Source: Methanocatella intestini
Lineage (GTDB): Archaea > Methanobacteriota > Methanobacteria > Methanobacteriales > Methanobacteriaceae
NCBI RefSeq assembly: GCF_002252585.1
Contig: NZ_NQLD01000006.1
DNA length: 64,000 bases
Strand: one strand, 5' to 3'
Shown one piece after another: positions 16,750 to 24,942 of the stretch. Every line of letters starts with the position of its first letter. The first letter of the stretch is position 1. The translations under genes were made by a program, and so were the position numbers. Below the pieces are notes generated by a model. It searched no databases, had not been told where the DNA came from, and saw only the letters and a list, made by a program, of their open reading frames with translations.

Positions 16750-17166
16750 TTAAGTAGTATTTGGACTTCTAACAGCATCTTCAGGAGACACACCTGCAGG
16801 AGTAGTTATAATAATCTCTCCAGGTTTTATTTGTATTTGTCCCTCATCGATAACATTAGCTTTAACACCAATAGCATTTTGCGATATTAAATCAGACATG
16901 TCTTTACCATCAACAACAACTTTATGCAAATTAGCTACAGGCACAACATAATATTCAGCATCTCCAGAAACATCAGTTACATTTGGTTTGCCTGTTCCTG
17001 AGTCAGTAGAAGATGCATCATCAGCAGACATATCTGATGCTGAGAAATTACTTGTCACAACCAAGAAAATCATAATTGTAAATAAAATATCTATAAGTGG
17101 AACTAAGTTAATAGACGGTTTCCTGTTAAGAACCTTCTCTTTATATGATTTAACATCAATTCTCAT
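16750..17166 (-). CDS. ExbD/TolR-like membrane protein
   Basis: A 138-residue protein with one N-terminal membrane helix (about residues 20-40) that carries the conserved Asp26 in PLIDILFTIMIFLVV, the proton-relay residue of ExbD/TolR. The rest is an external domain, first low-complexity (SADDASSTDSGTGK) and then a short beta-rich part. It ends at SPNTT without the usual extended periplasmic domain of similar proteins. It lies 8 bases after its ExbB-like partner. With no outer membrane or TonB in this archaeon, the energised target must differ from that in Gram-negative bacteria. The start is ATG at 17166 with AAGTGAT upstream. Confidence 0.8.
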   Translation of the reverse strand: MRIDVKSYKEKVLNRKPSINLVPLIDILFTIMIFLVVTSNFSASDMSADDASSTDSGTGKPNVTDVSGDAEYYVVPVANLHKVVVDGKDMSDLISQNAIGVKANVIDEGQIQIKPGEIIITTPAGVSPEDAVRSPNTT

Positions 17167-17174
17167 AAAATCAC

Positions 17175-18014
17175 TTATTGTCTCAATTTACTTTCAATTA
17201 TTTCAGCATTAACATTGCACTTTTCCAATATAATATTCGAAATACTTTTATCTAACATACTAGGTTTAAATGAAACCTTAATGTTTGCATAAGGATCAGA
17301 AATTAGTCTAGTATTAACAACACCTTCGGCTTCTTGAAGAGCTTCTAATGCACATTCAACATTAGCTTCAACTCTTATTTTAACTACTGCATAACCCCAA
17401 TTAGTCATTTTAGTAGCCAATTCAATTTTATCCATTTCATTTTCAACTAAACCTTGAATATAAGTATGAATCGGTAACATAATAATAGCTACAAGCAAAC
17501 CTACAATAGTTGTTGTTAAAGCTATATAAATACCTTCTGCCATAGCTGCAGAATTAGGATTAACTCCTAATGCTTTAAAGGTCATCCAGATACCAATTAC
17601 AGTACCGATCAAACCTAAAAATGGAGCCAATTCAATAATTGTTTTAATTGAATTTAATCCTTTAGTCATTTTACTTACTTCAACAATGAAAATTTGTTCC
17701 ATACTTTCTTCAACTTCAATTTTGTTTTTATAACCGATTTTTAAAGTTTCAGAAATAATTTTAGAAATAGGATTTTTAAAAGAATTAATTTGTTTTAATG
17801 CTTCAACTGCTCCTCCTCTTTCCATAGAAGCAGAAACAATACCTAAAATTTCAGTTGTATCTACCTTACTAATTTTCTTAAGATACACAATTTTTCTTAA
17901 TGAAACAAGAAGACCATAAATACCAATAAAAAGAATTATATAAGTAATAATTCCCCCCTGAGTAAGTATCTCCATGATATTTTCGAAAAATTGAGTCAGA
18001 TATTCAACTATCAT
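17175..18014 (-). CDS. ExbB/TolQ-like proton channel with C-terminal HMA-like domain
   Basis: A protein of about 279 residues of the MotA/TolQ/ExbB channel family. It has an N-terminal helix near residues 15-40, a cytoplasmic loop, and two helices in LIGTVIGIWMTF and GIYIALTTTIVGLLVAIIMLPIHTY, which contain the conserved Thr cluster of the ion path. About 70 extra residues follow, beginning VKIRVEANVECALEALQEAEGV and ending NVNAEIIE. Their pattern resembles an HMA/ferredoxin-like fold without the CxxC pair. The start is ATG at 18014 with TTGAGGAT in front; an upstream TTG is part of that site. It is co-transcribed with the ExbD-like gene. Confidence 0.82.
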   Translation of the reverse strand: MIVEYLTQFFENIMEILTQGGIITYIILFIGIYGLLVSLRKIVYLKKISKVDTTEILGIVSASMERGGAVEALKQINSFKNPISKIISETLKIGYKNKIEVEESMEQIFIVEVSKMTKGLNSIKTIIELAPFLGLIGTVIGIWMTFKALGVNPNSAAMAEGIYIALTTTIVGLLVAIIMLPIHTYIQGLVENEMDKIELATKMTNWGYAVVKIRVEANVECALEALQEAEGVVNTRLISDPYANIKVSFKPSMLDKSISNIILEKCNVNAEIIESKLRQ

Positions 18015-18087
18015 TTTTATCCTCAATATAATATTTTTATAAAAATAATTTATTTAACCATATACTTAATAGTTTTTAAAAAAATAG

Positions 18088-18711
18088 CTATTGAGAATTT
18101 TTCATTTTCTCAACAGTTGCCCATGATTTCCTAACAAAATCAGGCATTTCATCATATGTAAAATTAGTTAAAAATTTTTTAGTGGTGGGATCAGAAGGAT
18201 AGCCCGAACCAATTCCACCTATTTTAATATAATCTTTATTGATTTCATTTATATGTGAATCCCTTTCTTGTTTAGCTATGATAGAAGCAGCACTAACTTC
18301 AATATAATTATCATCCGCTTTATGTTCAGCTACAACATTCACTCCGGTGTCATTTGCAAGCTTGTTTTGAAAACGTTCTGCTTTAATATCAACTGCATCA
18401 ACAATAGCTTTTTCAGGATTTAAATTAGAAAGAATTTTCTCCATCCCAATTCTTTCAATTTCATTAAGATTAATTCCCTCTGCCCTCATATTATCAATGT
18501 CTTGAGCAGAAATTACTACCAAATCATATTCGAACATTTTTTTTAATTTACGAGACAGAATTGTTCTTCTATTAGGAGTCAAACGCTTAGAGTCCTTTAC
18601 ACCCATTCTTTCTAAAACTTTATCCATTTTTTCAGGGACAATAACTCCTGCAATAACTAATGGTCCTAAAACAGATCCCCTACCAGCTTCATCAATTCCT
18701 AATACATCCAT
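18088..18711 (-). CDS. rnhB: Ribonuclease HII
   Basis: A 207-residue RNase HII that cuts RNA in RNA-DNA hybrids and single ribonucleotides in DNA. The active-site signature DVLGIDEAGRGSVLGPLVIAG gives the Asp-Glu pair, VDAVDIKAERF supplies the next Asp, and HKADDNYIEVSAASIIAKQERD completes the site. GSGYPSDPTTKKFL is the usual substrate-handling segment. The start is ATG at 18711 (MDVLGIDEAG); a TTG four codons earlier is not needed. The gene lies between the MreB-like and ExbB-like genes on the same strand, with gaps of 34-75 bases. Confidence 0.95.
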   Translation of the reverse strand: MDVLGIDEAGRGSVLGPLVIAGVIVPEKMDKVLERMGVKDSKRLTPNRRTILSRKLKKMFEYDLVVISAQDIDNMRAEGINLNEIERIGMEKILSNLNPEKAIVDAVDIKAERFQNKLANDTGVNVVAEHKADDNYIEVSAASIIAKQERDSHINEINKDYIKIGGIGSGYPSDPTTKKFLTNFTYDEMPDFVRKSWATVEKMKNSQ

Positions 18712-18757
18712 AAAAATCAGCAAAAAAAGTTTTAAAAAAAAGAAATAATTAAAAAAA

Positions 18758-19831
18758 TTATTTCATAGCTCTAAGACGAACTTCAGGTTCTAATGCAAGA
18801 GGTTCTGCAGCAACAATAGCTGTACCTTTTGCTACAACAGTCATAGGATCATCAGAAACTTCAATAGGAATAGATATTTCATCGAAAACTCTTTCTTTTA
18901 ATCCACGAAGTCTTGAACTTCCTCCAACTGCTACTGCATTATTATAAACTCCCATCATTAATTCAGGAGATAATCTTTCTAAAATCACATTTAAACCATC
19001 TACAATTTCTTGCATAAATGGTTCTACAGCATCAGCAACTAACATTGAATCAATAACAACTTTTTTAGGCCTGTTGGTTTCTAATGATTTACCAATAACT
19101 TCAACACTTAAATTTTCAAGTTGTTCACTGCAATGAATCATACCAACTTCTATTTTTGCAGCTTCTGCATCATGAATACCAATAGCTACATCGTATTTTT
19201 CTGCAACTAATTCAACGATTCTGTTATCAACATCATCTCCACCACACCTAACTGTTTCAATATCGTTAATACCACCGAGAGAAATAATAACAATATCAGT
19301 TGAACCTGCACCAATATCAATAACCATAGTTCCATTTGGTTCTGCAATAGGTAAACCAGCACCAATAGCTGCTGCCAATCCTTCACTAATTACAAGAATG
19401 TTTTCTGCTCCAGCTTTTCTACCAATTTCTTCAGCTGCATTTTTTTCCACTTCAGAAGAATCTCCTGGAATACCTATAACAATTCTTCCAACACTTTCTC
19501 CTTCTTCTATACCAATTTGCATAGCTTTAATAAGTAAAGCTTGTGCTTGAGCTACGTTTTCAATAACTCCTTTTTTCAAAGGCCTTACAGCAAGAATATC
19601 TTCAGGAGTCCTACCAAGCATTTTTTTAGCTTCTTCCCCAACTGCTAAAACTTCAGACGGATCATCCTTTTTAACAGCGACAACTGATGGAATTTGATAT
19701 AAATCAAATTTGTCTCCAGATGGTTTTGCAATTACCGTGTTTAAAGTTCCTAAATCTATTCCCAAACTGTTACTAATGATTCTGGTATCATTAGCTTGTG
19801 GTTCCTCTTCTTCATTTCCAAAAATATTCAT
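18758..19831 (-). CDS. mreB: MreB-like actin-family protein
   Basis: A 357-residue actin/Hsp70-fold ATPase of MreB type. Phosphate-1 SLGIDLGTLNTVIA, connect/phosphate-2 MVIDIGAGSTDIVII and adenosine VAVGGSSRLRGL motifs are all visible, together with the MreB-like VVAVKKDDPSEVLAVGEEAKKMLGRTPEDI. Bacterial MreB organises wall synthesis. Methanobacteriales are among the few archaea with such proteins, and they build a pseudomurein wall, so an analogous job is plausible but unproven. The N-terminus carries an acidic leader (MNIFGNEEEEPQ). GGAGG of the ribosome binding site overlaps the end of the upstream unknown gene, 2 bases away, so the two are coupled. Confidence 0.9.
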   Translation of the reverse strand: MNIFGNEEEEPQANDTRIISNSLGIDLGTLNTVIAKPSGDKFDLYQIPSVVAVKKDDPSEVLAVGEEAKKMLGRTPEDILAVRPLKKGVIENVAQAQALLIKAMQIGIEEGESVGRIVIGIPGDSSEVEKNAAEEIGRKAGAENILVISEGLAAAIGAGLPIAEPNGTMVIDIGAGSTDIVIISLGGINDIETVRCGGDDVDNRIVELVAEKYDVAIGIHDAEAAKIEVGMIHCSEQLENLSVEVIGKSLETNRPKKVVIDSMLVADAVEPFMQEIVDGLNVILERLSPELMMGVYNNAVAVGGSSRLRGLKERVFDEISIPIEVSDDPMTVVAKGTAIVAAEPLALEPEVRLRAMK

Positions 19832-19833
19832 GA

Positions 19834-20469
19834 CTAATCCTCCGTTACAATATCTTTAAAATCAATGACAAATATCCTATTAGATGTAGCTATACTCTGG
19901 ACTTTTTCAACATCTTCATCTTTTTCAACTGAAATCAAAACTGTTGATAATACAACATCGCTTATATTATATAATGGCTTTAAAGCAGATTTAATAAAAT
20001 TTGGTAGTTTAACATTGGAATTTATATCAACATCAATGAAACCTGTAGTTTGAGATTCCTGTAAAATCGCAAATGAAACCTTTGATTTCTCAAGAACATA
20101 AACAAGATTTTTAATCATATCATCAGGAGCGACTAAAACCATCAAGTTAGGTTCTTCAGTTAAATAATGGCGAGTTACTTGTATAAAAGCCCCACCCTTC
20201 TGATTACAAAGTCTTTTAAATTGATTAATTTTGCCTGAATTACCATACAACATGATAAAATCAAATTTTTTATTTAATCTTTTATCTGTTAATATAACAT
20301 GTTCTCTAAATAGAATTTTTACAGAATGCTTAGAAGCAATCGCTTTATAGGCTATGTCATCTATCAAATTAACATTTCCTGCAGCTATACACCAAACTTT
20401 TTCATCTTGGTTTTCATTATCCGGTGTTAACCGTGCAGCTTGTCTAAGTGCTTGTATATCTTCTATCAT
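19834..20469 (-). CDS. Unknown protein coupled to MreB
   Basis: A 211-residue soluble alpha/beta protein that I do not recognise. Two similar halves seem present: WCIAAGNVNLIDDIAYKAIASKH / FDFIMLYGNSGKINQF / PNLMVLVAPDDMIKNLVYVLEKSK, then VDVDINSNVKLPNFIKS / VVLSTVLISVEKDEDVEKVQSIATSNRIFVIDFKDI. No membrane helices, signal peptide or catalytic signature can be seen. Its stop is only 2 bases before the MreB start, and the MreB ribosome binding site lies inside its last codons, which points to a fixed functional link. It is the first gene of the ten-gene run and is preceded by a long AT-rich promoter region. Confidence 0.75.
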   Translation of the reverse strand: MIEDIQALRQAARLTPDNENQDEKVWCIAAGNVNLIDDIAYKAIASKHSVKILFREHVILTDKRLNKKFDFIMLYGNSGKINQFKRLCNQKGGAFIQVTRHYLTEEPNLMVLVAPDDMIKNLVYVLEKSKVSFAILQESQTTGFIDVDINSNVKLPNFIKSALKPLYNISDVVLSTVLISVEKDEDVEKVQSIATSNRIFVIDFKDIVTED

Positions 20470-20812
20470 TTAACTACTCGCATTATATTAATATTTTACT
20501 TCAACTTTAAATAAATTACAACAAAGTAATTGAATTTATTAAAGTTTAACAATTAATAATTACCCATTATTATTATATATATTTTATCTTTAAAAATATA
20601 ACTTTAACCACAACAATTAGCATAAAGCATAACAATAATTAAAATCAAAAATTAATTCAAGAAATAAATAAATTTTTAAAACTCATATAAATTAGTTTAT
20701 TTCACTAAAAATACCATTATTCAATCATTAAATAAAGATACAAGAAAAAATAATGAGTAAAACAAGAAAAAATTAATAATAAATGAGTTAAAAAGTATCA
20801 ATGGAGTTTTAC
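20470..20812. promoter_or_regulatory. Divergent AT-rich promoter region (unknown gene/mreB and pssA)
   Basis: About 340 bases without a gene separate two divergent transcripts. It is very AT-rich, with many TTTAAA and ATATAT stretches, so several TATA-like boxes can be drawn (for example AATTTATTTAAAG on the minus strand near 20500 and CTCATATAAATTAG on the plus strand near 20685). I see no tRNA, no repeat family and no clear operator. Just before pssA the sequence ATGGAG at 20801 is a ribosome binding site rather than a start. Confidence 0.4.
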
Positions 20813-21511
20813 ATGAAATTAGAAAGTACAAAGATTCAAAGTTTTTTTGCAATATCCGATGGAATATCACTAATGAACATGATATGTGGATTTATCTCAA
20901 TCCTTTTTGCGATAAATCATAATTTTGAGTCATCAGCTATTTTAATGATAATAGCCATCATGTTTGACTCTGTAGATGGCTGGGTAGCTAGGAAAATTAA
21001 TAGAAATGATGCATTAAAATTTGGACAAAATATAGACTCCCTTTCAGACGCCATATCATTTGGTGCAGCACCTGCAGTATTTCTCTATACAATTAGCAGC
21101 ACAATACCCCATAATCTTTCAATAATTCCAACAATCATTAGCTTATTAATTGTAGCTTGTGGTATCTTAAGATTAACCAGATACAATGCAATAGCAGACC
21201 ACATTCAAACACATGACTTTATAGGATTTCCAATCCCTGGAATAGCCATTATATTAGATACATTCTATTTAAGCGGATTATTCAATATTTATCTTGCTTT
21301 AATATTAATGATTATAGTGTCTTTATTGATGATTAGTAATGTTACATATCCCAAATTTGATAATTTAATTATTATTGGAGTTTCTGTAGTGTTAATTGTG
21401 TTAATTATACTTCCAATAAGTCTAACACTCTTTGGCATAAACATACCTGCATTAATACTATTGATATTTTCCTTATATTACCTGTTAATTAATTTAATTA
21501 AAATTAATTAA
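20813..21511 (+). CDS. pssA: Phosphatidylserine synthase-like CDP-alcohol phosphatidyltransferase
   Basis: A membrane enzyme of about 232 residues that in archaea links serine to CDP-archaeol (archaetidylserine synthase). The CDP-alcohol phosphatidyltransferase motif is complete: DGWVAR, then ten residues, GQNIDSLSD (Asp-Gly-x2-Ala-Arg-x10-Gly-x3-Asp-x3-Asp), with a spacer two residues longer than the textbook eight. It is followed by SFGAAP and about five more hydrophobic helices. The start is ATG at 20813 because GGAG at 20803 lies at proper distance; the earlier ATG (20801) belongs to that signal. It heads a plus-strand run with the DUF515-like, sortase and mptD genes, and a hairpin follows it at 21521. 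Confidence 0.9.
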   Translation: MKLESTKIQSFFAISDGISLMNMICGFISILFAINHNFESSAILMIIAIMFDSVDGWVARKINRNDALKFGQNIDSLSDAISFGAAPAVFLYTISSTIPHNLSIIPTIISLLIVACGILRLTRYNAIADHIQTHDFIGFPIPGIAIILDTFYLSGLFNIYLALILMIIVSLLMISNVTYPKFDNLIIIGVSVVLIVLIILPISLTLFGINIPALILLIFSLYYLLINLIKIN

Positions 21512-21520
21512 ATTACCCAT

Positions 21521-21542
21521 CTACTTTTTTAAATAAAAGTAG
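21521..21542 (+). promoter_or_regulatory. Hairpin next to the ribosome binding site of the DUF515-like gene
   Basis: CTACTTTT (21521-21528) and AAAAGTAG (21535-21542) form an 8-bp stem with loop TTAAAT. The stem ends at the first base of the ribosome binding site GAGGT, 13 bases before ATG 21555. It could end some pssA transcripts or modulate translation of the next gene. Confidence 0.45.
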
Positions 21543-21554
21543 AGGTATAAATTA

Positions 21555-22727
21555 ATGATTGACCAAAAACCAAGAGATCCATTATATCCCCAAGGATTTG
21601 AGGATATAGATAACCTTAAAAACCGTCAGATTCCACGACCAAAACCCAAAAAAACAGAAGACAATGATTTAAAAATATTAAAATCATTTAATCAGAAATT
21701 AGGAAAATATATTGGTCCAAAACCGGAAAATATAATTGAAAATGAAGAAAAGAAAAAAATAGGTATGATAATTACAACTTTAATTATCTTAACTTTGGTA
21801 ATATCTGCTTATTATTTCTTAATTTATGAACCCTCCCAAGAAGAACTGAATTTAGCAAAAACAACAAAGCTTAATGAACTTCATAATCTGTATACTGGTG
21901 CTCTAACAAGTTCAAGTGAAGCTATGATATTGGAAAATGAAATTAACAATGCAAAAAGCAAAAATGAGGTAGAATCCATAAATATATTGTTACCTGCTAC
22001 TAAAGACTGGAAAGCATTTCATAAAAAGTCCATAAATGCAAATTTAGACCCATATAATAGAACTATGGTGACCTATACTGACAACAATACCAAAAATGCC
22101 ATAATACCTGCCAGTGAAGCTTTAACTATTGTTGATGAGAATAATGCAGAAGTTCTCTCTAAAATTAAATTTAAAAAACCGAATACGGTATCAGTACCTA
22201 TTTTAGTTTCAAGACTTCAGGCAGGAGCCGGACTTGTAAATGTAGGAAGTATTGTTGATATTTATACTAGTTCAAACTATACAGACAATGGAACACCAAA
22301 TAACCAAACCAGTCCAGATATAAAAGGATGTACTGTGGTTTCAATAATGAGATGTGAAGAAAATGGAGAGATTGACAGCGAATACTCAAAAGCAGATACA
22401 ATTGTCCAAGGAAATAACACAAATCCAAATGAAAACACACAAACTTTTAAATCAAATGTTTTGGAACTTTTAAAAGGTTCAATAATAAACGGGTACAATG
22501 AAAAACAGACTGCAGAGCTATTGCAGAATTATGGTATAAAATTATCTAATTATGAAAGACAAATTAATCTTGGAGATTTAGATGCTCAATATATGCTGCT
22601 TGTTGAAACACCACAAGACAAAGTTAATTTCTTATTAGATAATATGGATCAAATCATATTAACAATTCCAACAACAAGTGCTCCTGCATGGATGGTTAAT
22701 GAAATAAATTCAACTTATAAAAAATAG
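21555..22727 (+). CDS. DUF515-like single-span membrane protein
   Basis: A 390-residue protein with a basic, proline-rich cytoplasmic head (PLYPQGFEDIDNL...PRPKPKK), one membrane helix at about residues 73-92 (IGMIITTLIILTLVISAYYF) and a large outer domain. The head and helix match what I recall as the methanogen DUF515 family; function is unknown. The outer domain has ALTIVDENNAEVLSKIKF, VPILVSRLQAGAGLVNVGSIVDIYT and ANYMLLVETPQ-type segments (actual AQYMLLVETPQDKVNFLLDN). The PxxVSRLQAGAGLVNVGSxVDIY pattern recalls SAF/CpaB-like domains of pilus-assembly proteins, so a role in envelope assembly is possible. It is followed after 39 bases by a sortase gene. Confidence 0.65.
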   Translation: MIDQKPRDPLYPQGFEDIDNLKNRQIPRPKPKKTEDNDLKILKSFNQKLGKYIGPKPENIIENEEKKKIGMIITTLIILTLVISAYYFLIYEPSQEELNLAKTTKLNELHNLYTGALTSSSEAMILENEINNAKSKNEVESINILLPATKDWKAFHKKSINANLDPYNRTMVTYTDNNTKNAIIPASEALTIVDENNAEVLSKIKFKKPNTVSVPILVSRLQAGAGLVNVGSIVDIYTSSNYTDNGTPNNQTSPDIKGCTVVSIMRCEENGEIDSEYSKADTIVQGNNTNPNENTQTFKSNVLELLKGSIINGYNEKQTAELLQNYGIKLSNYERQINLGDLDAQYMLLVETPQDKVNFLLDNMDQIILTIPTTSAPAWMVNEINSTYKK

Positions 22728-22766
22728 GTAAAATATTTTAAACTAAAAAAATAAAAAGTTGATAAC

Positions 22767-23489
22767 ATGAATAAACCAAAAATTACAACTTTAGTTGTTA
22801 TAATTTGTATAATCATATTAGGATTATATGCTGCGGGAGAAGTTAACTATTTCTCATCAAAAATAGCTGTTGAGAAAAATATGGATTCACCTGTTATAAA
22901 TATACCAACTATTGGAATTGAAGAAAAAATAAATAATGTATCTCTTTCACAAGGTGTTATGCACGATACAAAATCATTTACGCCAACATATGGAGATGTT
23001 ATACTATCTGGGCACAGAACTCTTCAGGGATCACCATTCTTAAGACTTAATGAATTAAATAACGGAGACATAATTACTTTAGAATGGCCCGGAATAGGGG
23101 AAGTAAACTATACCATCATAAACAAGACTATAGTTGAACCAACTGCACGCATCAATGCTCAAAGTAATGGAACCCACATATATCTGATTACCTGTGACCC
23201 AATTGGATCTACTGCCCACAGATTAATTATTGAAGGTGAGTTAAGCAAAGTCGGTCCGATAAATGATGAAATAATTCAAAACAATCCTCATGAATCATAT
23301 GCATTAATAATAGCTACTGCATTTTTAGTTATAGGATTAATATTTAGTTATTTCTATCCCAAAGACAATAGAATTTACATATTAGCTGCAGTGTTAATTA
23401 TATCAGCAATATTATTCTATTTCTATGTTTTCCCAATAGATTCCAATATAATTTATGAAAAAATATTATGGCTAAACGGAGGAATGTAA
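22767..23489 (+). CDS. Sortase-family transpeptidase
   Basis: A 240-residue sortase. An N-terminal signal anchor (about residues 8-26) is followed by the beta-barrel catalytic domain with the full triad: His83 in ILSGHRTL, Cys143 in YLITCDPIG and Arg152 in TAHRLIIEG. Two further helices near residues 180-200 and 205-225 tie the C-terminus to the membrane, so the enzyme faces outward. Sortases cut a sorting motif in secreted proteins and join them to wall or other proteins. Few archaeal cases are characterised. It is in a run with pssA and a DUF515-like gene. Possible local substrates are the adhesin-like proteins ending in a helix plus Lys-Lys-Lys at 37745 and 45298. Confidence 0.88.
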   Translation: MNKPKITTLVVIICIIILGLYAAGEVNYFSSKIAVEKNMDSPVINIPTIGIEEKINNVSLSQGVMHDTKSFTPTYGDVILSGHRTLQGSPFLRLNELNNGDIITLEWPGIGEVNYTIINKTIVEPTARINAQSNGTHIYLITCDPIGSTAHRLIIEGELSKVGPINDEIIQNNPHESYALIIATAFLVIGLIFSYFYPKDNRIYILAAVLIISAILFYFYVFPIDSNIIYEKILWLNGGM

Positions 23490-23492
23490 AAG

Positions 23493-23861
23493 ATGGATGT
23501 TGATGAAAAATACTTTTCAAATATAACCTCAAGAGAAAGAGCAATATTTGAAGGTGCAATAAGTATGGGAGCATTATTTCACCAATTTGTTGGAACTCCT
23601 GTAAATAAAAGTTCTAAAAAAAGCTTAGAAACAAGTATGGAAGAATCATTAAAATTACAGCCAGCTATTGAAGATGTTGATGTTAAAATTAGATTTGACA
23701 AACTGGAAGAATCAATGAGCGATTTTGACTACACCTCTTTAACTGGAGATATGCTTGATGTTAAAATATATACAAAAGTAAAGGATGTACAGGCTACAAT
23801 AAGAATAGAGTTTATTGAGGAGTTGAATTATCCTTTAATGTATGTAGAGGACATCCATTAA
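23493..23861 (+). CDS. mptD: Archaeal dihydroneopterin aldolase (MptD-type)
   Basis: A 122-residue protein that I recognise as the archaeal dihydroneopterin aldolase family, which releases glycolaldehyde from dihydroneopterin in tetrahydromethanopterin synthesis. The conserved N-terminal ERAIFEGAISMGALFHQFVGTPV and C-terminal strand pattern (IYTKVKDVQATIRIEFI) support this. There is no membrane segment. The ribosome binding site GGAGG lies inside the last codons of the sortase gene, 3 bases upstream, so translation is coupled. The assignment is from memory of the family and is less certain than those based on catalytic motifs. Confidence 0.72.
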   Translation: MDVDEKYFSNITSRERAIFEGAISMGALFHQFVGTPVNKSSKKSLETSMEESLKLQPAIEDVDVKIRFDKLEESMSDFDYTSLTGDMLDVKIYTKVKDVQATIRIEFIEELNYPLMYVEDIH

Positions 23862-23870
23862 ATTATTGCA

Positions 23871-23903
23871 GGTGTTGTATCTACAACACCCACAAACTAT
23901 TTT
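23871..23903. terminator. Hairpin terminator between mptD and the bile salt hydrolase gene
   Basis: GGTGTTGTA (23871-23879) and TACAACACC (23882-23890) make a perfect 9-bp stem between two convergent genes. A run of T residues follows on the plus strand (from about 23900), so it can end the pssA-sortase-mptD transcript and may act for both strands. Confidence 0.65.
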
Positions 23904-23904
23904 T

Positions 23905-24855
23905 TTAATCAATTAACTCAAAATTAATCAATTGATCAGTTTCCAAATTCTCATCATGCATATTAACAGATGTCTGAGGACCATCATATGTTTTATAATA
24001 CAATATTCCTTTATCTGTATTATAACAATCTGAATAAATGGTATATTCAAATTTATCAGGTTCTTCCACCAATGTGCATCCTTTCTGCTGTTCTACAGAT
24101 GCAAGGATATGGAAAAACTGAGACACACTTTCTTTTTCAGAGTCTCCTGAAACAGAATTCTCCTTAACAAAAGAAGCTTTTACAAAACGGGACTGTGAAG
24201 AAACATCACCCGGAAGACCAATTGAACCCATTCCCCTACTATAAATAGCCAAATCCAAATTTCCACCAAATGTATTTTCAGGTGCCTTATTGGATAATGC
24301 CATATAATTATTTAAATTAAACAGCTGTTTATCAAAAGGAGGATTGTTTGTTAAAACCCCTACAGGATTATCATAAACATTCAATCCTTCCTTTACAACC
24401 TCTACAACAATTGAAGCATTTCTATCTGAAATAATCCAATGAAGTGGAGATGGAGGCAATTGAGTTGAAAATTTCTCATTTGAAATATTTAAATCAACCA
24501 ATAATCTTTTGGCATCATTTATTGTTTTTGATTGGGATAATATATATGGAATAATTTCAAAAGAAGCTATGTTAACTTTAGACTCATTTAATGGCTTGTA
24601 GTCACAATAATCTGGAAAGTTTAATCCACCCATAGCTAATCCTTTCTCATTACATGCATCATAATACAAAGGATATTCATCAATACCTGCAGCTATGCCA
24701 ATAATCCCATAATGATTTTCAATGTCTTCAGTATCCCGAAATATTAAAGGATAGTTTCTTGGAGTTATAGTTACTCTTTCATTATATGAAATTTCATAGT
24801 CAAAATTACGGCCAAAATAATGGCATTTTGTTAAATAATTTGCAGCAGTACACAT
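23905..24855 (-). CDS. bsh: Conjugated bile acid (choloylglycine) hydrolase
   Basis: A 316-residue Ntn-hydrolase of the choloylglycine hydrolase/penicillin V acylase family. After removal of Met1 the nucleophile Cys2 (MCTAANYLTK) would be N-terminal. FGRNFDYE provides the active-site Asp, and LTNNPPFD and SRFVKASF the other pocket residues. A TTG three codons upstream gives MLIMC, but only the ATG at 24855 exposes the catalytic Cys, and GGAGG lies 10 bases before it. Bile salt hydrolases occur in gut methanogens such as M. smithii, so this is a strong sign of an intestinal habitat. Gene context gives no pathway, so acquisition by transfer is likely. Confidence 0.9.
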   Translation of the reverse strand: MCTAANYLTKCHYFGRNFDYEISYNERVTITPRNYPLIFRDTEDIENHYGIIGIAAGIDEYPLYYDACNEKGLAMGGLNFPDYCDYKPLNESKVNIASFEIIPYILSQSKTINDAKRLLVDLNISNEKFSTQLPPSPLHWIISDRNASIVVEVVKEGLNVYDNPVGVLTNNPPFDKQLFNLNNYMALSNKAPENTFGGNLDLAIYSRGMGSIGLPGDVSSQSRFVKASFVKENSVSGDSEKESVSQFFHILASVEQQKGCTLVEEPDKFEYTIYSDCYNTDKGILYYKTYDGPQTSVNMHDENLETDQLINFELID

Positions 24856-24942
24856 AATTAACAAACCTCCGTTGTTAACTAATTATGCATAATATATATT
24901 TATAGTTAATTGAATTGTAAAAAAAGAGTGAAAATAAAATAA

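Noticed and set aside
20470..20800. Possible tRNA or small RNA gene in a 330-base gap
   Set aside because: Very AT-rich throughout, with no T-loop GTTC-like box, no G/C-rich stem and no conserved hairpin that I can see.
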